64,000 nucleotides of DNA from an uncultured Erwinia sp. (GTDB lineage Bacteria > Pseudomonadota > Gammaproteobacteria > Enterobacterales > Enterobacteriaceae), in contig CALYQW010000006.1 of NCBI GenBank assembly GCA_945290265.1, positions 1 through 64,000 of the forward strand. The letters are read 5' to 3'. Shown here one piece after another: positions 21,103 through 32,209 of the stretch. Positions within the stretch are counted from its first letter, which is position 1, and every line of letters begins with the position of its first letter. The translations under genes and the position numbers were made by a program. Under the pieces are notes generated by a model. That model made no database searches, was not told the DNA's origin, and was given only the letters and a program-made list of their open reading frames with translations.

Positions 21103-21564
21103 ATGCCCGAGACTATGCAACCGGACGATCTCGATCGCGCTATCCTCAATGCCCTGCTGGACAATGCCCGTATCGCCTATGCCGAACTGGCAAAAAAGTT
21201 TGCGGTCAGCCCCGGCACTATTCATGTACGGGTAGAGAAAATGAAGCAGGCCGGGATTATTAAAGGCACCCGGGTAGAAATCGATGCCAAACAGCTGGGC
21301 TATGACGTCTGCTGCTTTATTGGCATCATCCTGAAAAGCGCCAGAGACTACCATGCTGCCGTAGCGAAGCTGGAGGCACTGGATGAAGTGGTAGAAGCCT
21401 GGTACACCACCGGTCATTACAGCATCTTTATTAAAGTGATGTGTCGCTCGATAGATGCCCTGCAGCTGGTGCTGATCAACAAGATACAAACCATCGATGA
21501 AATTCAGTCCACTGAAACCCTGATCTCCCTGCAAAACCCAATTATGCGCAGTATCAAGCCCTGA
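21103..21564 (+). CDS. asnC: AsnC transcriptional regulator (Lrp/AsnC family)
   Basis: A 153-aa regulator with an N-terminal helix-turn-helix (YAELAKKFAVSPGTIHVRVE) and a C-terminal RAM effector domain (TGHYSIFIKVMCRS). Nearly identical along its length to E. coli AsnC, which activates asnA and autoregulates in response to asparagine and affects gidA/mnmG transcription at the origin. GGAG precedes the ATG. The usual target asnA is not adjacent here. Confidence 0.94.
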   Translation: MPETMQPDDLDRAILNALLDNARIAYAELAKKFAVSPGTIHVRVEKMKQAGIIKGTRVEIDAKQLGYDVCCFIGIILKSARDYHAAVAKLEALDEVVEAWYTTGHYSIFIKVMCRSIDALQLVLINKIQTIDEIQSTETLISLQNPIMRSIKP

Positions 21565-21578
21565 AACGCGGTATAACC

Positions 21579-21672
21579 TTATCCACACAGCCCTTATCAC
21601 CCTCGCCGCGCTCATCCCGCCATCACGGCGGGTTTGTTGATCGTTGCTGAAAAATACCCATAATTATCCACA
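21579..21672 (+). promoter_or_regulatory. Two DnaA boxes in the asnC-mioC gap (mioC promoter region)
   Basis: Two perfect DnaA boxes TTATCCACA are at 21579-21587 and 21664-21672, in the 167-bp gap before mioC. In E. coli the mioC promoter is repressed by DnaA binding and its transcription runs into oriC, so the same control is expected here. Confidence 0.75.
21617..21637 (+). terminator. Short terminator-like hairpin after asnC
   Basis: A 6-bp GC stem CCCGCC/GGCGGG with loop ATCAC, followed by TTTGTTG. It lies between the two DnaA boxes. A weak rho-independent terminator of asnC is the simplest reading. Confidence 0.55.
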
Positions 21673-21731
21673 GGTAGATCCCAGACTGATCACAGAGTAC
21701 AATGCCTGCCTTTGCTATTCAGGGAGCCGTT

Positions 21732-22172
21732 ATGGCCGACATCACCTTAATCAGTGGCAGTACGTTAGGCAGTGCCGAATACGTTGCCGATCATCTGGCA
21801 GAACTGCTGAATGACGCCGGCTTTTCTACTGAAACGCTGCATGGTCCCACGCTGGATGTGCTGAAACCACAGGGGATCTGGCTGATTGTCACCTCGACTC
21901 ATGGTGCCGGTGAGCTTCCTGATAATCTGCAACCGCTGTTTGATGCCATTCAGCAGCAAAAACCGGACCTCAGTGGCCTGCGTTATGGCGCAATCGGGAT
22001 CGGCAACCGTGAATACGATTTGTTCTGCGGTGCCATTATCAGCATTGACCAGCTGTTAAGTTCACTGGGTGCGGTGCGCGTGGGTGAACGACTGGAAATT
22101 GATGTGCAGGAACACGAGATCCCGGAAGATCCGGCTGAAGTCTGGCTGACGGAGTGGAAAACGCAGATCTGA
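21732..22172 (+). CDS. mioC: MioC flavodoxin-like FMN protein
   Basis: A 146-aa flavodoxin-fold FMN protein, linked in E. coli to biotin synthase activity. The phosphate-binding loop is near the N-terminus (ISGSTLGSAEYVAD) and STHGAGELPDN is the second flavin loop. The ATG at 21732 has AGGGAG upstream and matches the E. coli start MADITLISGSTLG; ten upstream in-frame codons have no support. It is transcribed toward the origin. Confidence 0.93.
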   Translation: MADITLISGSTLGSAEYVADHLAELLNDAGFSTETLHGPTLDVLKPQGIWLIVTSTHGAGELPDNLQPLFDAIQQQKPDLSGLRYGAIGIGNREYDLFCGAIISIDQLLSSLGAVRVGERLEIDVQEHEIPEDPAEVWLTEWKTQI

Positions 22173-22177
22173 AGTCA

Positions 22178-22207
22178 CGATCCTGATGGTATTCGGTATC
22201 AGGATCG
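22178..22207 (+). terminator. mioC 3' hairpin at the edge of oriC
   Basis: A perfect 10-bp inverted repeat CGATCCTGAT / ATCAGGATCG (loop 10 nt) starts 6 bp after the mioC stop and is followed after a short gap by CTCTTTTTTG. Each arm contains a GATC Dam site. It probably ends or attenuates mioC transcription before it enters oriC. Confidence 0.55.
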
Positions 22208-22269
22208 CCCTTCCCGATCCTCTTTTTTGTAAATTTTACTCTTTTTTGCAGTTTTTTTTCACCTTAATC

Positions 22270-22278
22270 TGTGGATAA
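22270..22278 (-). promoter_or_regulatory. DnaA box R4
   Basis: TGTGGATAA, a perfect 9-mer (TTATCCACA on the minus strand), on the mioC side of the origin. Corresponds to the high-affinity R4 of E. coli. Confidence 0.9.
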
Positions 22279-22343
22279 CCCGTCTAATTACCCGGTGAAA
22301 ACCGGTTGTTATCCCAGTAACAACTTTGATGTCGCCGGGGGGG

Positions 22344-22352
22344 TGTGTATAA
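22344..22352 (-). promoter_or_regulatory. DnaA box R2
   Basis: TGTGTATAA (TTATACACA on the minus strand), identical to the E. coli R2 sequence, between R4 and R1. Confidence 0.85.
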
Positions 22353-22449
22353 ACAGCAATATTGATCCCAGCTTATACGGTCCAGGATCACCGATCATTC
22401 ACAGCAAATGATCCTCTCTAATGGAATGATCCCAAAGCAGAAAAATGGC

Positions 22450-22458
22450 TTATCCACA
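22450..22458 (+). promoter_or_regulatory. DnaA box R1
   Basis: TTATCCACA, perfect, in inverted orientation relative to R4 and next to the 13-mers, as expected of R1. Confidence 0.9.
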
Positions 22459-22471
22459 GAGATGAACGATC

Positions 22472-22514
22472 CTAATAGAAGATCCAATAAAGAGATCTTT
22501 AAATAAAAAAGATC
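22472..22514. other. DNA unwinding element: three GATC 13-mers
   Basis: CTAATAGAAGATC (22472-22484) and CAATAAAGAGATC (22485-22497) abut directly, and AATAAAAAAGATC follows at 22502-22514. They are reverse-complement forms of the R, M and L 13-mers of E. coli, which start with GATCT. This is where DnaA opens the duplex. Confidence 0.9.
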
Positions 22515-22621
22515 TTCTTTTTAATAGCGGAAGATCCCGACACTTTCCCCGTTGTCTGAAGTCCAGTAGAATCCACGTCCAGGCAACAATCCCTTATTCG
22601 CCAACCGCGAGGTGCAGTACC

Positions 22622-24511
22622 ATGTTTTATCCGGATCCTTTTGACGTCATCGTAATCGGTGGTGGTCATGCGGGAACAGAAGCCGCTATGGCCGCTGCCC
22701 GTATGGGTCAACAAACCCTGCTGTTAACCCATAACATTGATACGCTTGGACAAATGTCCTGTAATCCGGCTATCGGTGGGATCGGCAAAGGACATCTGGT
22801 TAAAGAAGTGGATGCACTTGGCGGACTGATGGGCCATGCCATCGACCAGGCCGGTATTCAGTTCAGGATACTAAACGCCAGTAAAGGACCAGCCGTGCGG
22901 GCGACCCGTGCCCAGGCCGATCGCGTGTTGTATCGCCAGGCGGTACGCACCGCGCTGGAGAACCAGCCTAACCTGATGATCTTCCAACAGGCGGTTGACG
23001 ATCTGATTGTGGAAAACGATCGTGTGGTGGGTGCGGTTACCCAGATGGGGCTGAAATTCCGTGCTAAAACCGTGGTACTGACGGTGGGGACTTTCCTTGA
23101 TGGAAAAATTCATATCGGACTGGATAATTACAGCGGTGGCCGCGCCGGCGATCCACCATCCATTCCGCTGGCACGTCGTCTGCGTGAACTGCCGTTACGG
23201 GTTAATCGCCTGAAAACCGGCACTCCGCCGCGCATTGATGCCCGCAGTATTGATTTCAACGTACTGGCAGCACAGCATAGCGATGCGCAGCTGCCGGTAT
23301 TCTCGTTCATGGGGAATACTGCTCAGCATCCGCAGCAGATCCCATGCTACATCACCTATACCAATGAAAAAACGCATGATGTGATCCGCAATAACCTCGA
23401 TCGCAGCCCGATGTATGCCGGGATCATCGAGGGAATCGGTCCACGTTACTGTCCGTCAATTGAAGACAAAGTAATGCGTTTTGCCGATCGTAATGCGCAT
23501 CAGATCTTCCTTGAACCGGAAGGGCTGACCAGCAACGAAATTTATCCGAACGGGATCTCTACCAGTCTGCCGTTCGATGTGCAGATGCAGATTGTTCGTT
23601 CCATGCAGGGAATGGAGAACGCCAAAATCGTGCGTCCGGGCTACGCCATTGAGTACGATTTCTTTGACCCACGCGATCTGAAACCGACCCTGGAAAGTAA
23701 ATATATTCAGGGGCTGTTCTTTGCCGGTCAGATTAACGGCACCACTGGTTATGAAGAGGCTGCGGCGCAGGGACTGCTGGCCGGACTGAACGCCGCTCGT
23801 CTGTCGGCGGAAAAAGAAGGCTGGGCACCGCGTCGCGATCAGGCTTACCTCGGCGTGCTGGTGGACGACCTCTGCACGCTGGGCACCAAAGAGCCGTACC
23901 GCATGTTTACCTCACGCGCGGAATATCGTCTGATGCTGCGTGAAGATAATGCCGATCTGCGTCTGACCGCTGCCGGACGCGAACTGGGCTTGGTTGATGA
24001 TGCCCGCTGGGCGCGCTTTAACCAGAAGCTGGAATTGATTGAACAGGAGCGCCAGCGCCTGCGCGATATCCGGGTTCACCCTAAATCAGAATCCGTGACG
24101 GAAATTAATGCCGTTCTCAGCGCTCCGCTGACCAAAGAAGGCAATGGTGAAGATCTGCTGCGACGGCCGGAAATGACCTATGCGCAACTGATGACTCTCA
24201 GCACCTTTGCGCCGGCGCTGGATGATGTCCAGGCGGCGGAACAGGTTGAAATCCAGGTGAAATATGAAGGCTATATTGCCCGTCAGCAGGACGAGATCGA
24301 CAGACATCAGCGTAACGAAAACACGCTGTTGCCAGCAGATCTGGATTATCGCCAGGTCAGCGGCCTGTCGAATGAAGTGATCGCCAAGCTGAACGATCAC
24401 AAGCCAGGCTCTATTGGTCAGGCTTCACGTATCTCTGGCATCACTCCGGCGGCGGTGTCGATTCTGCTGATATACCTTAAAAAGCAGGGGCTGTTGCGTA
24501 AAAGCGCCTGA
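22622..24511 (+). CDS. mnmG: tRNA uridine-5-carboxymethylaminomethyl modification enzyme MnmG (GidA)
   Basis: A 629-aa FAD protein that with MnmE adds the (carboxymethyl)aminomethyl group to U34 of several tRNAs. The FAD dinucleotide-binding motif [19 protein letters not shown] is at residues 11-29, the [19 protein letters not shown] signature follows, and the second GidA signature lies at [20 protein letters not shown] near 370. Length equals that of E. coli. It starts the rightward mnmG-rsmG unit beside oriC. Confidence 0.96.
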   Translation: MFYPDPFDVIVIGGGHAGTEAAMAAARMGQQTLLLTHNIDTLGQMSCNPAIGGIGKGHLVKEVDALGGLMGHAIDQAGIQFRILNASKGPAVRATRAQADRVLYRQAVRTALENQPNLMIFQQAVDDLIVENDRVVGAVTQMGLKFRAKTVVLTVGTFLDGKIHIGLDNYSGGRAGDPPSIPLARRLRELPLRVNRLKTGTPPRIDARSIDFNVLAAQHSDAQLPVFSFMGNTAQHPQQIPCYITYTNEKTHDVIRNNLDRSPMYAGIIEGIGPRYCPSIEDKVMRFADRNAHQIFLEPEGLTSNEIYPNGISTSLPFDVQMQIVRSMQGMENAKIVRPGYAIEYDFFDPRDLKPTLESKYIQGLFFAGQINGTTGYEEAAAQGLLAGLNAARLSAEKEGWAPRRDQAYLGVLVDDLCTLGTKEPYRMFTSRAEYRLMLREDNADLRLTAAGRELGLVDDARWARFNQKLELIEQERQRLRDIRVHPKSESVTEINAVLSAPLTKEGNGEDLLRRPEMTYAQLMTLSTFAPALDDVQAAEQVEIQVKYEGYIARQQDEIDRHQRNENTLLPADLDYRQVSGLSNEVIAKLNDHKPGSIGQASRISGITPAAVSILLIYLKKQGLLRKSA

Positions 24512-24553
24512 CTGTTAACAAGGGGCGGCACTGTGCGCTCCAGGGATCCTGTT

Positions 24554-25177
24554 GTGTTTAACAAACTTTCTGCATTACTTAATCGTGCCGGTATTTCTCT
24601 GACCGATCTGCAAAAACAGCAGCTGGTTGGCTACGTTGAACTGCTGCACAAGTGGAATAAAGCCTATAACCTGACCTCAGTGCGCGACCCGCAGCAGATG
24701 CTGGTCCGTCATATTATGGACAGTATCGTGGTTGAACCTTACCTGACGGGTGAGCGTTTTATTGATGTGGGCACCGGGCCAGGGTTGCCTGGCGTGCCGC
24801 TGGCGATTGTGCGTCCGGGAAGTCATTTCACGCTGCTGGACAGTCTGGGGAAACGCATTCGTTTTCTGCGCCAGGTTCAGCATGAGCTGAAGCTGGAAAA
24901 TATCACTCCGGTACAAAGTCGGGTTGAGGAATTTCCTGCCGAGCCGCCATTTGATGGGGTGATCAGCCGGGCATTTGCCTCGCTGAATGATATGCTCAGC
25001 TGGTGCCAGGCGCTGCCGGGCACTGAGGGGCTGTTTTACGCGCTGAAAGGTGTGTTACCGGCTGATGAAATTGCGGCACTGCCTGCCGGATTCAGCGTCG
25101 AAAAAACCTGTCCGTTGCAGGTGCCAGAGCTGGATGGTGAACGTCATCTGGTGATTATTCGACGCAGCGCAGACTGA
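24554..25177 (+). CDS. rsmG: 16S rRNA m7G527 methyltransferase RsmG (GidB)
   Basis: A 207-aa SAM-dependent enzyme methylating G527 of 16S rRNA. The SAM motif [16 protein letters not shown] is near residue 70 and RVEEF...[12 protein letters not shown] follows. The GTG at 24554 was chosen over an upstream in-frame GTG (24533), because it gives the family length of 207 aa and the N-terminus MFNKLS and has AGGGA 7 nt before it. It follows mnmG by 42 bp. The usual next gene, atpI, is displaced about 5 kb by the giant leftward gene. Confidence 0.94.
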   Translation: MFNKLSALLNRAGISLTDLQKQQLVGYVELLHKWNKAYNLTSVRDPQQMLVRHIMDSIVVEPYLTGERFIDVGTGPGLPGVPLAIVRPGSHFTLLDSLGKRIRFLRQVQHELKLENITPVQSRVEEFPAEPPFDGVISRAFASLNDMLSWCQALPGTEGLFYALKGVLPADEIAALPAGFSVEKTCPLQVPELDGERHLVIIRRSAD

Positions 25178-25272
25178 TGCGTTATTTTCTCTGCTTCGCG
25201 TAAAGCATTGTCTTACCTTTTCTGTACGCGCGCAGATCGCTGTCAGTTACTCAACCCCTTTTTTTTAAGCGC

Positions 25273-28200
25273 CTATCCTGCTGATGAGGATCCGGCTGCT
25301 TCATCGTTATCGTCAATATTAAGTCCCTCTGTGGATATCTTATGAAGATCACGGGTTATCAGCGCGATGCTGTCAGCGTTATAAAGTAGAATATTCGCCA
25401 GATAAGCGGGATCATTTGAGGCAATATAGGCCAGATTGTGGGGGGCAATTATTTTATCGCTCAACGCCTTATAAACCGGGTTAGTCTGAAAGTAACGTTC
25501 ACTCAATTTACTGAACGTCTGTGGGCTTGCCAGATCATTATTCGAAATATAATCATTCAGTTCATCTATGGAATCAAGGATAGGGATAATTGTCCCTTCT
25601 TCCCGGCTAAAATAGACAAGATCTGATGTCATGGTGCCAATATGGGATGCTTCATGAATCAGGGTGGTCGTTAAATCTGTCCAGGGATATTCTCTTAACG
25701 TTCTATCCGGATGGGTTGGATCAACAAAATACAGCTTATCAGTATTAATATAAATCTGCCGGCTACTGTCTCTTATCGCAAAGGCGATCACGCCACTGCG
25801 TCGTTCTAAGGGAGTAAGAATGGCTTTATGCTGATAAATATTGGCCTCTCCAATCTGCTTTTTATACAGTGCGCAGACATTAATCCTTGCTGGATCAAGC
25901 GCAGCTTTTATCTCCTTGATTCGTACTGATAAATGCGTAGCGAAATTGACGATAAAGTCAATATTACTGGTTTTGAATATTGCACTAAAGTAATTTATAT
26001 AATCAACGCTGATATCATTTAGTCCTTTCAATACGGTGGGGATAACTTCTTCATTAATATGAGTAACATGATTCCTTATCTTTATCTTCCCGGCGCGTAT
26101 ATAAAAAGGTTGTTCATCATCAATATTTGTTATTTCTCCTATCATTATAAAATTCCTTGGGTTTGCTGATATATTTTCGCTGTACAAGTTACGCAATATA
26201 TAATCATTAAGTTGCTGACTGGTGATGTCGGATGTAAAATATTTTTGCAATGGGAATATATAAATTTTTTCTGAACTTACAGATCGGTATACTAATTTTT
26301 CAATAAATTTATTATCAACAATATACTCATTTTTTTTATTATCCAGGAAATCACGGGCAACTTTTTCAGGGATATTTATTTTTTCAGAAATATATTCCGC
26401 TACTGTTTTTAATTCATGGATTCCATTTTTAATTTCACAGACCATGAGCACAATATCCTTTTTCTTTCTGAGAATATTGCCTTTAGTGTACAGTTTTAGA
26501 ATGGGATTTTTGGTGGGATTTAATTTACTGTCTACTGATATCCACTTTGCACGGATGTAGTGCCCGTCATAAAAATAGTAATGTTTACCGGTTTTAGTAG
26601 AAAAAAATATATTTGGAAAATCTATGTTATCGGTATTGATTATCGTTTCATCAGACTGTCTGTTGCGACTATAGTGTTCCCGCCTGATACTGTTTTTTAA
26701 TATCAGATCAAGGTTTTTGGATGTTACCACAGGCAGACACTTTGCCGGTGTAATGACCGGCGAGCGTTTTGTCAGACAGCCCTCTACCTTCAGATATTCG
26801 ATGTCTTTAATGTTATTTTTTCTCCTCACTTTATAATAAGTATCTTTGATGCGAAATAATTCAATTTTTTCATCAGTATTGGTGTTGATGGTGACGTAGT
26901 TTTCTGTATAACTTGATACCTTATAAAACTTCAATCCCACTGAAAAAATCATATTCATTTTACTGTCGATATACACCCCCAGACCAATTTTTATTACCGG
27001 TTCAGTGTTAACTTCAGTCCCACTGGTAACCAGTGAATGATGAGCTTCGTCTTCCAGATAGATAAATTTACCCTTATCGAGAGGCTGATAGCCTGCCTGA
27101 TGAACATTATCAATGGAAATAATTTCAGCGGAGCTTTTCAGGGAGAATCTCCCGTTTTCCCAAGTGAACCAGTTACCAGGGAATTCGGGAAAGGTATAAA
27201 TGGAAGTTGTCTTTTTTTCAACGGAGATATAATTCCCCCTAAATTTTATATAACATTTCCCGTATTTATCATAGCTGAACCCATCATACATTATGGGTGT
27301 AAATGATTTTTCATTGGTAAAAGCGATACCTTTTTGGTGACTGTCGAGAAGAACAGCAAGATCCCTGTCGATATTTGTGGTTTCAGCTTCAAAAATCCAG
27401 CCAGAATCTGTAGGGATTAACACCGATTTCTCTTTTTTATCCGCAGACCGGGCGACAGTAACGCGCATATCCTGTCTGATATTATGCTGCTCAGCTTGAA
27501 TAAATACACCATCGATAAAGATAACGTTAAACTCGTCACCGTTAAAAGACAGTAACAGCATGTCATTATTTAATGGATCTGCTGTAAGTGTAATATCCTG
27601 ACTGCCTTTCATTTTATTCTCTGGGATACGGTAAAAAGATTTGCATCTTGCCTGGTATCCAGAAGAAACAGAGTATTTTTCACTGTTTTCTAACACTTTC
27701 CAACGGGATTTTTCATTATCAAAAAAAACAGATTCCGCATTATCTTTTCTTTTTATATACAGTTTATTGGTTCGTTCTTCGGTAATAATCGGATATTGTT
27801 CACCTTCAACATCAACCATAAACTTACCGTCCCTTAAAGATAATCTGTTTTTTATACCGGTTTTATCCCGCGAGGTCCGATATTTACTTTCTTTATCAAA
27901 TAAAGTGATCAATTCTTTCGATGTCAGGGTAGTGATAGTGTGCTTAGCCAAAAAGATCAGTTGCTGATTAATGCCATCCAGTTTTTGTCCGTCCGCTGGC
28001 TTTTCATCCATCATGTCGGCGTATATATCCAGCATTGGGCCGATGATTAGTTGAAGTAAGGCAACTTTATTTGCGCCCGGGAGCAGCGTAATCACCTGCG
28101 TCAGTATCTCATCAACCCTGTTCATCGCCTCAGCCAGATGCTGACTTTTCTCTTCCGGCGGGCAACCGCTACCCAGGGTATTGATATGGTGTACAACCAG

Positions 28201-29409
28201 CGATTCCTGCGCCAGTGATTGCACCGGTGAACGTAGTGTTTTTCCAACCTGACGAATTATGTCCACCCATGACATATTCTCCCGTTCATCAATGCAGGAA
28301 AAGTCATACAGTTTTACTATTTTTACGTCATCAACGGTATCTGACGTGGCCAGAGCGCTTTTTGCTGATCCCGGGCTCTGATCCTGAGAAGTGATAAATT
28401 TGCCCCGTGCGATAGAAACGACGGTTTCTGCCCCAGTGGTTAGCGCTGTGCTCACCGTGACAGAGTCTGAACTGGCGGGGTATGTTTCGTCAGTTATCCT
28501 GCCCGGTACTGTGGCGGGCAGGGGCCTGGTTTTCTTTGCGGTTCCCTGCACCTGCTTTCTTTTAGCCGGATATGGCGGGATTATCATGACATTAACCCCT
28601 GCGGGGGGCGGGCAGAAGCAGATGGTTTTTCCGACATTCAGCGCCAGACTTGACATCCTTTTATTCTTTTTTTCCATGATATTGTCATGAGCTGTCTGAC
28701 ATTTTTCTTCCTGAAGAGCGGTTTTACATTTCTGGGGCTGATGGCTGGGATAGATATAGAGATAAGGTGGCGCGTTGGTACGTTGGGTGGGTTGCCGATC
28801 GTGACAGGGGACTTGCCGCTTTCCTGAGACTCTGCCAATGCCTGAATATTCATAACACCTGTTTACTGTATCGATTTTTACTTTATCAGACAAATCTGCA
28901 GTGGTTGTTGCACCAAATTCAGGGAGGTGCCGTCGCCTGTGGCGATAAAGCTTTTCACCATCATGGTGCGGAACATGATGACCAAAGGCGTCTTCCAGGG
29001 TGCCGGCTGCACCATTTTCTGATACCGGCAGCGCAGTCAGTAATTTTGCTGGCTGAGAAGGGCTTTCCCCGTTACCGGGACGGGATCTGGCGGCATAATA
29101 GCGATATCCTCCTGTGGTCAGCAGGCCTGCACCAGTGAGTATCCCCACCCCGATCAGGCAGCGTTTCAAAAAACTCCCTTGCCACTGAGAAGGCGCCAAA
29201 TGTTCCTCACGCTGCGTATAGAGTGATTCGGCACATGCATGCAGCGACTTACCCACAGAAAGCACCTCAGCCAGGGAAACTTCCGAATCCTGATCCTCAG
29301 GGGTCAGCGGGGCGAGGCGCGGGAGAAATTGCCGTTGTTCTTTTGGCGTCGCTATTTTTTTTTCAGACAGATAACAGGGCGCGATTTGGGATAGTTTTTC
29401 GGGCATCAT
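25273..29409 (-). CDS. Giant putative effector/toxin with M35-like metallopeptidase C-terminus
   Basis: A 1378-aa protein I cannot place in a named family. Residues 84-105 form one hydrophobic segment; there is no signal peptide. Residues 540-900 are rich in Tyr/Lys/Asp and contain loosely repeated short segments such as KLYIKRKDNAESVFFDN and GKHYYFYDGHYIRAKW. The C-terminus has HEASH at 1252-1256 followed by an Asp at 1263 (TMTSDLVY) and NADS at 1344-1347, which resembles the aspzincin/lysyl-endopeptidase (M35-type) layout HExxH, Asp, NAD-Y/S. AGGAGT precedes ATG 29409. The central part is AT-rich, the 5' part less so. It is convergent with rsmG and divergent from atp. A secreted or injected effector is the best guess; a large contact toxin is an alternative. 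Confidence 0.7.
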   Translation of the reverse strand: MMPEKLSQIAPCYLSEKKIATPKEQRQFLPRLAPLTPEDQDSEVSLAEVLSVGKSLHACAESLYTQREEHLAPSQWQGSFLKRCLIGVGILTGAGLLTTGGYRYYAARSRPGNGESPSQPAKLLTALPVSENGAAGTLEDAFGHHVPHHDGEKLYRHRRRHLPEFGATTTADLSDKVKIDTVNRCYEYSGIGRVSGKRQVPCHDRQPTQRTNAPPYLYIYPSHQPQKCKTALQEEKCQTAHDNIMEKKNKRMSSLALNVGKTICFCPPPAGVNVMIIPPYPAKRKQVQGTAKKTRPLPATVPGRITDETYPASSDSVTVSTALTTGAETVVSIARGKFITSQDQSPGSAKSALATSDTVDDVKIVKLYDFSCIDERENMSWVDIIRQVGKTLRSPVQSLAQESLVVHHINTLGSGCPPEEKSQHLAEAMNRVDEILTQVITLLPGANKVALLQLIIGPMLDIYADMMDEKPADGQKLDGINQQLIFLAKHTITTLTSKELITLFDKESKYRTSRDKTGIKNRLSLRDGKFMVDVEGEQYPIITEERTNKLYIKRKDNAESVFFDNEKSRWKVLENSEKYSVSSGYQARCKSFYRIPENKMKGSQDITLTADPLNNDMLLLSFNGDEFNVIFIDGVFIQAEQHNIRQDMRVTVARSADKKEKSVLIPTDSGWIFEAETTNIDRDLAVLLDSHQKGIAFTNEKSFTPIMYDGFSYDKYGKCYIKFRGNYISVEKKTTSIYTFPEFPGNWFTWENGRFSLKSSAEIISIDNVHQAGYQPLDKGKFIYLEDEAHHSLVTSGTEVNTEPVIKIGLGVYIDSKMNMIFSVGLKFYKVSSYTENYVTINTNTDEKIELFRIKDTYYKVRRKNNIKDIEYLKVEGCLTKRSPVITPAKCLPVVTSKNLDLILKNSIRREHYSRNRQSDETIINTDNIDFPNIFFSTKTGKHYYFYDGHYIRAKWISVDSKLNPTKNPILKLYTKGNILRKKKDIVLMVCEIKNGIHELKTVAEYISEKINIPEKVARDFLDNKKNEYIVDNKFIEKLVYRSVSSEKIYIFPLQKYFTSDITSQQLNDYILRNLYSENISANPRNFIMIGEITNIDDEQPFYIRAGKIKIRNHVTHINEEVIPTVLKGLNDISVDYINYFSAIFKTSNIDFIVNFATHLSVRIKEIKAALDPARINVCALYKKQIGEANIYQHKAILTPLERRSGVIAFAIRDSSRQIYINTDKLYFVDPTHPDRTLREYPWTDLTTTLIHEASHIGTMTSDLVYFSREEGTIIPILDSIDELNDYISNNDLASPQTFSKLSERYFQTNPVYKALSDKIIAPHNLAYIASNDPAYLANILLYNADSIALITRDLHKISTEGLNIDDNDEAAGSSSAG

Positions 29410-30025
29410 GTTACTCCTGTATTGAAGCAGGGGATAGGTGCAAACGGGGGGGGCATCCGAAAGGTCGGGCCACTCGCGTTTACCGGTTAACTTCTGTTCT
29501 GCATTGGCTGCAGCGGATGTCTGATACTGGTTTTAAAATGATGCTGCTTACGGAGCCTGTACTGATAAGGGTTAATATTGATGATGAAATTATTTATCAC
29601 TCTTTAATATATTTAACCGCTGATTCACATCCTGTTATCAATCCTGACATTCCTGTTTAATCGCCTCCTGGGTAAACAGTAACGTGGCGAAATATATTTT
29701 TACGGATGGGTTATTTTTTACGCCAACTAAGTTGATTTAAGCCATTATGCGGAATGTCTATCTGAGCTGCTTATTGTTAATTAGCATTATTAAAGTGATG
29801 GTGGTTTAATTGTATGTTTCTAATGGTTTTTAATGAATAAACCAAGTTTAACCCGCTTTATTAATGTGGGTTTATTTTACTGAATTGTGATCTTTAGCAC
29901 GCTTTATGCACAGGTCCCCTTTAGCTGACAGCGAAAAATTAACCGTTTTTTCCGGGTAAACGGTTTTTAAATCCGCTTAGCGGAAAGAAAATTAAATAAT
30001 TGTTCACCTTTTCCCTACTTATTGA
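29410..30025. other. Intergenic region between the giant gene and the atp promoter
   Basis: About 620 bases, AT-rich from 29560 on, without a convincing gene on either strand. It holds a terminator-like hairpin at 29849-29872 (AACCC...GGGTT, then TTTATTTT), a second at 29941-29970 (described separately) and a small palindrome at 29972-29984. I looked for an hrp box (GGAACC-N16-CCAC) for the giant gene and did not find one. Confidence 0.6.
29941..29970 (+). terminator. Terminator-like hairpin upstream of the atp promoter
   Basis: AACCGTTT (29941-29948) pairs with AAACGGTT (29958-29965), loop 9 nt, followed by TTTAA. On the + strand it would stop transcripts coming from the left before the atp promoter. 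Confidence 0.45.
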
Positions 30026-30053
30026 TTGAAATCACAGGTGCGCCCCGTATAAT
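30026..30053 (+). promoter_or_regulatory. atp operon sigma-70 promoter
   Basis: -35 TTGAAA (30026-30031) and -10 TATAAT (30048-30053) with a 16-bp spacer, about 85 bp upstream of the probable atpI leader and 92 bp before the atpI ATG. The position agrees with the main atp promoter of E. coli. Confidence 0.8.
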
Positions 30054-30145
30054 TTGCACGTTTTTTGCTGCCTGGCACCCGAAGCGGTCAGGCAGTGTAC
30101 TATGACAAGCGATAGCTCCCATCGTGGCAGGAGAGTAACAGCATC

Positions 30146-31347
<1,202 letters not shown>

Positions 31348-31376
31348 TTTACCCTAAACTATTGCGTTTTAACTGA

Positions 31377-31657
<281 letters not shown>

Positions 31658-31723
31658 TAAACGGAGTCTGTCCGCTGCTCTGGCAGCGGCAGAAAGAACT
31701 AACTTAATGAGAGGCATTGTGCT

Positions 31724-32194
31724 GTGAATATTAACGCAACAATCCTCGGCCAGGCCATCGCGTTCATCCTGTTTGTCCTGTTCTGCATGAAGTATGTATG
31801 GCCGCCGATTATGGCCGCTATCGAGAAGCGCCAGAAAGAAATTGCTGATGGCCTTGCTTCCGCTGAACGTGCCAAAAAAGATCTGGATCTTGCGCAGGCT
31901 GATGCGACCGACCAGCTGAAAAAAGCCAAAGCTGACGCTCAGGAAATCATTGAGAAGGCAAATAAACACCGTGCCCTCATCCTGGAAGAAGCGAAAACTG
32001 AAGCTGAGCAGGAACGTAACAAAATCGTTGCCCAGGCGCAGGCGGAAATTGATGCCGAGCGTAAACGTGCACGTGAAGAGTTACGTAAGCAGGTTGCGAT
32101 GCTGGCAGTTGCCGGCGCCGAGAAAATCATTGAACGTTCCGTGGATGAAGCTGCTAACAGCGACATCGTAGATAAACTGGTCGCTGAACTGTAA
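31724..32194 (+). CDS. atpF: F0F1 ATP synthase subunit b
   Basis: A 156-aa peripheral stalk protein with one N-terminal membrane helix ([20 protein letters not shown]) and a long charged coiled coil to the C-terminus, ending VDKLVAEL. It starts at GTG 31724, as the E. coli gene also does, with GAGG upstream. It dimerises and binds delta. Confidence 0.96.
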   Translation: MNINATILGQAIAFILFVLFCMKYVWPPIMAAIEKRQKEIADGLASAERAKKDLDLAQADATDQLKKAKADAQEIIEKANKHRALILEEAKTEAEQERNKIVAQAQAEIDAERKRAREELRKQVAMLAVAGAEKIIERSVDEAANSDIVDKLVAEL

Positions 32195-32209
32195 GGAGGG
32201 GAGGGGCTG

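Larger units (their letters stand above)
22208..22535. other. oriC: Chromosomal replication origin oriC
   Basis: The interval between mioC and mnmG has all the hallmarks of enterobacterial oriC: about a dozen GATC sites, DnaA boxes R4, R2 and R1, and three AT-rich 13-mers on the mnmG side. A stretch near 22364-22411 is, over its length, the near-exact reverse complement of the E. coli sequence between R1 and R2 (including CAGCTTATACGGTCCAGGAT). The orientation is opposite to the standard E. coli map drawing, with the unwinding side toward mnmG. Confidence 0.95.

Noticed and set aside
29410-29700. HrpL-dependent hrp box upstream of the giant gene
   Set aside because: No GGAACC-N16-CCAC arrangement on the minus strand; the only GTGG/GGTT pair had the wrong spacing.
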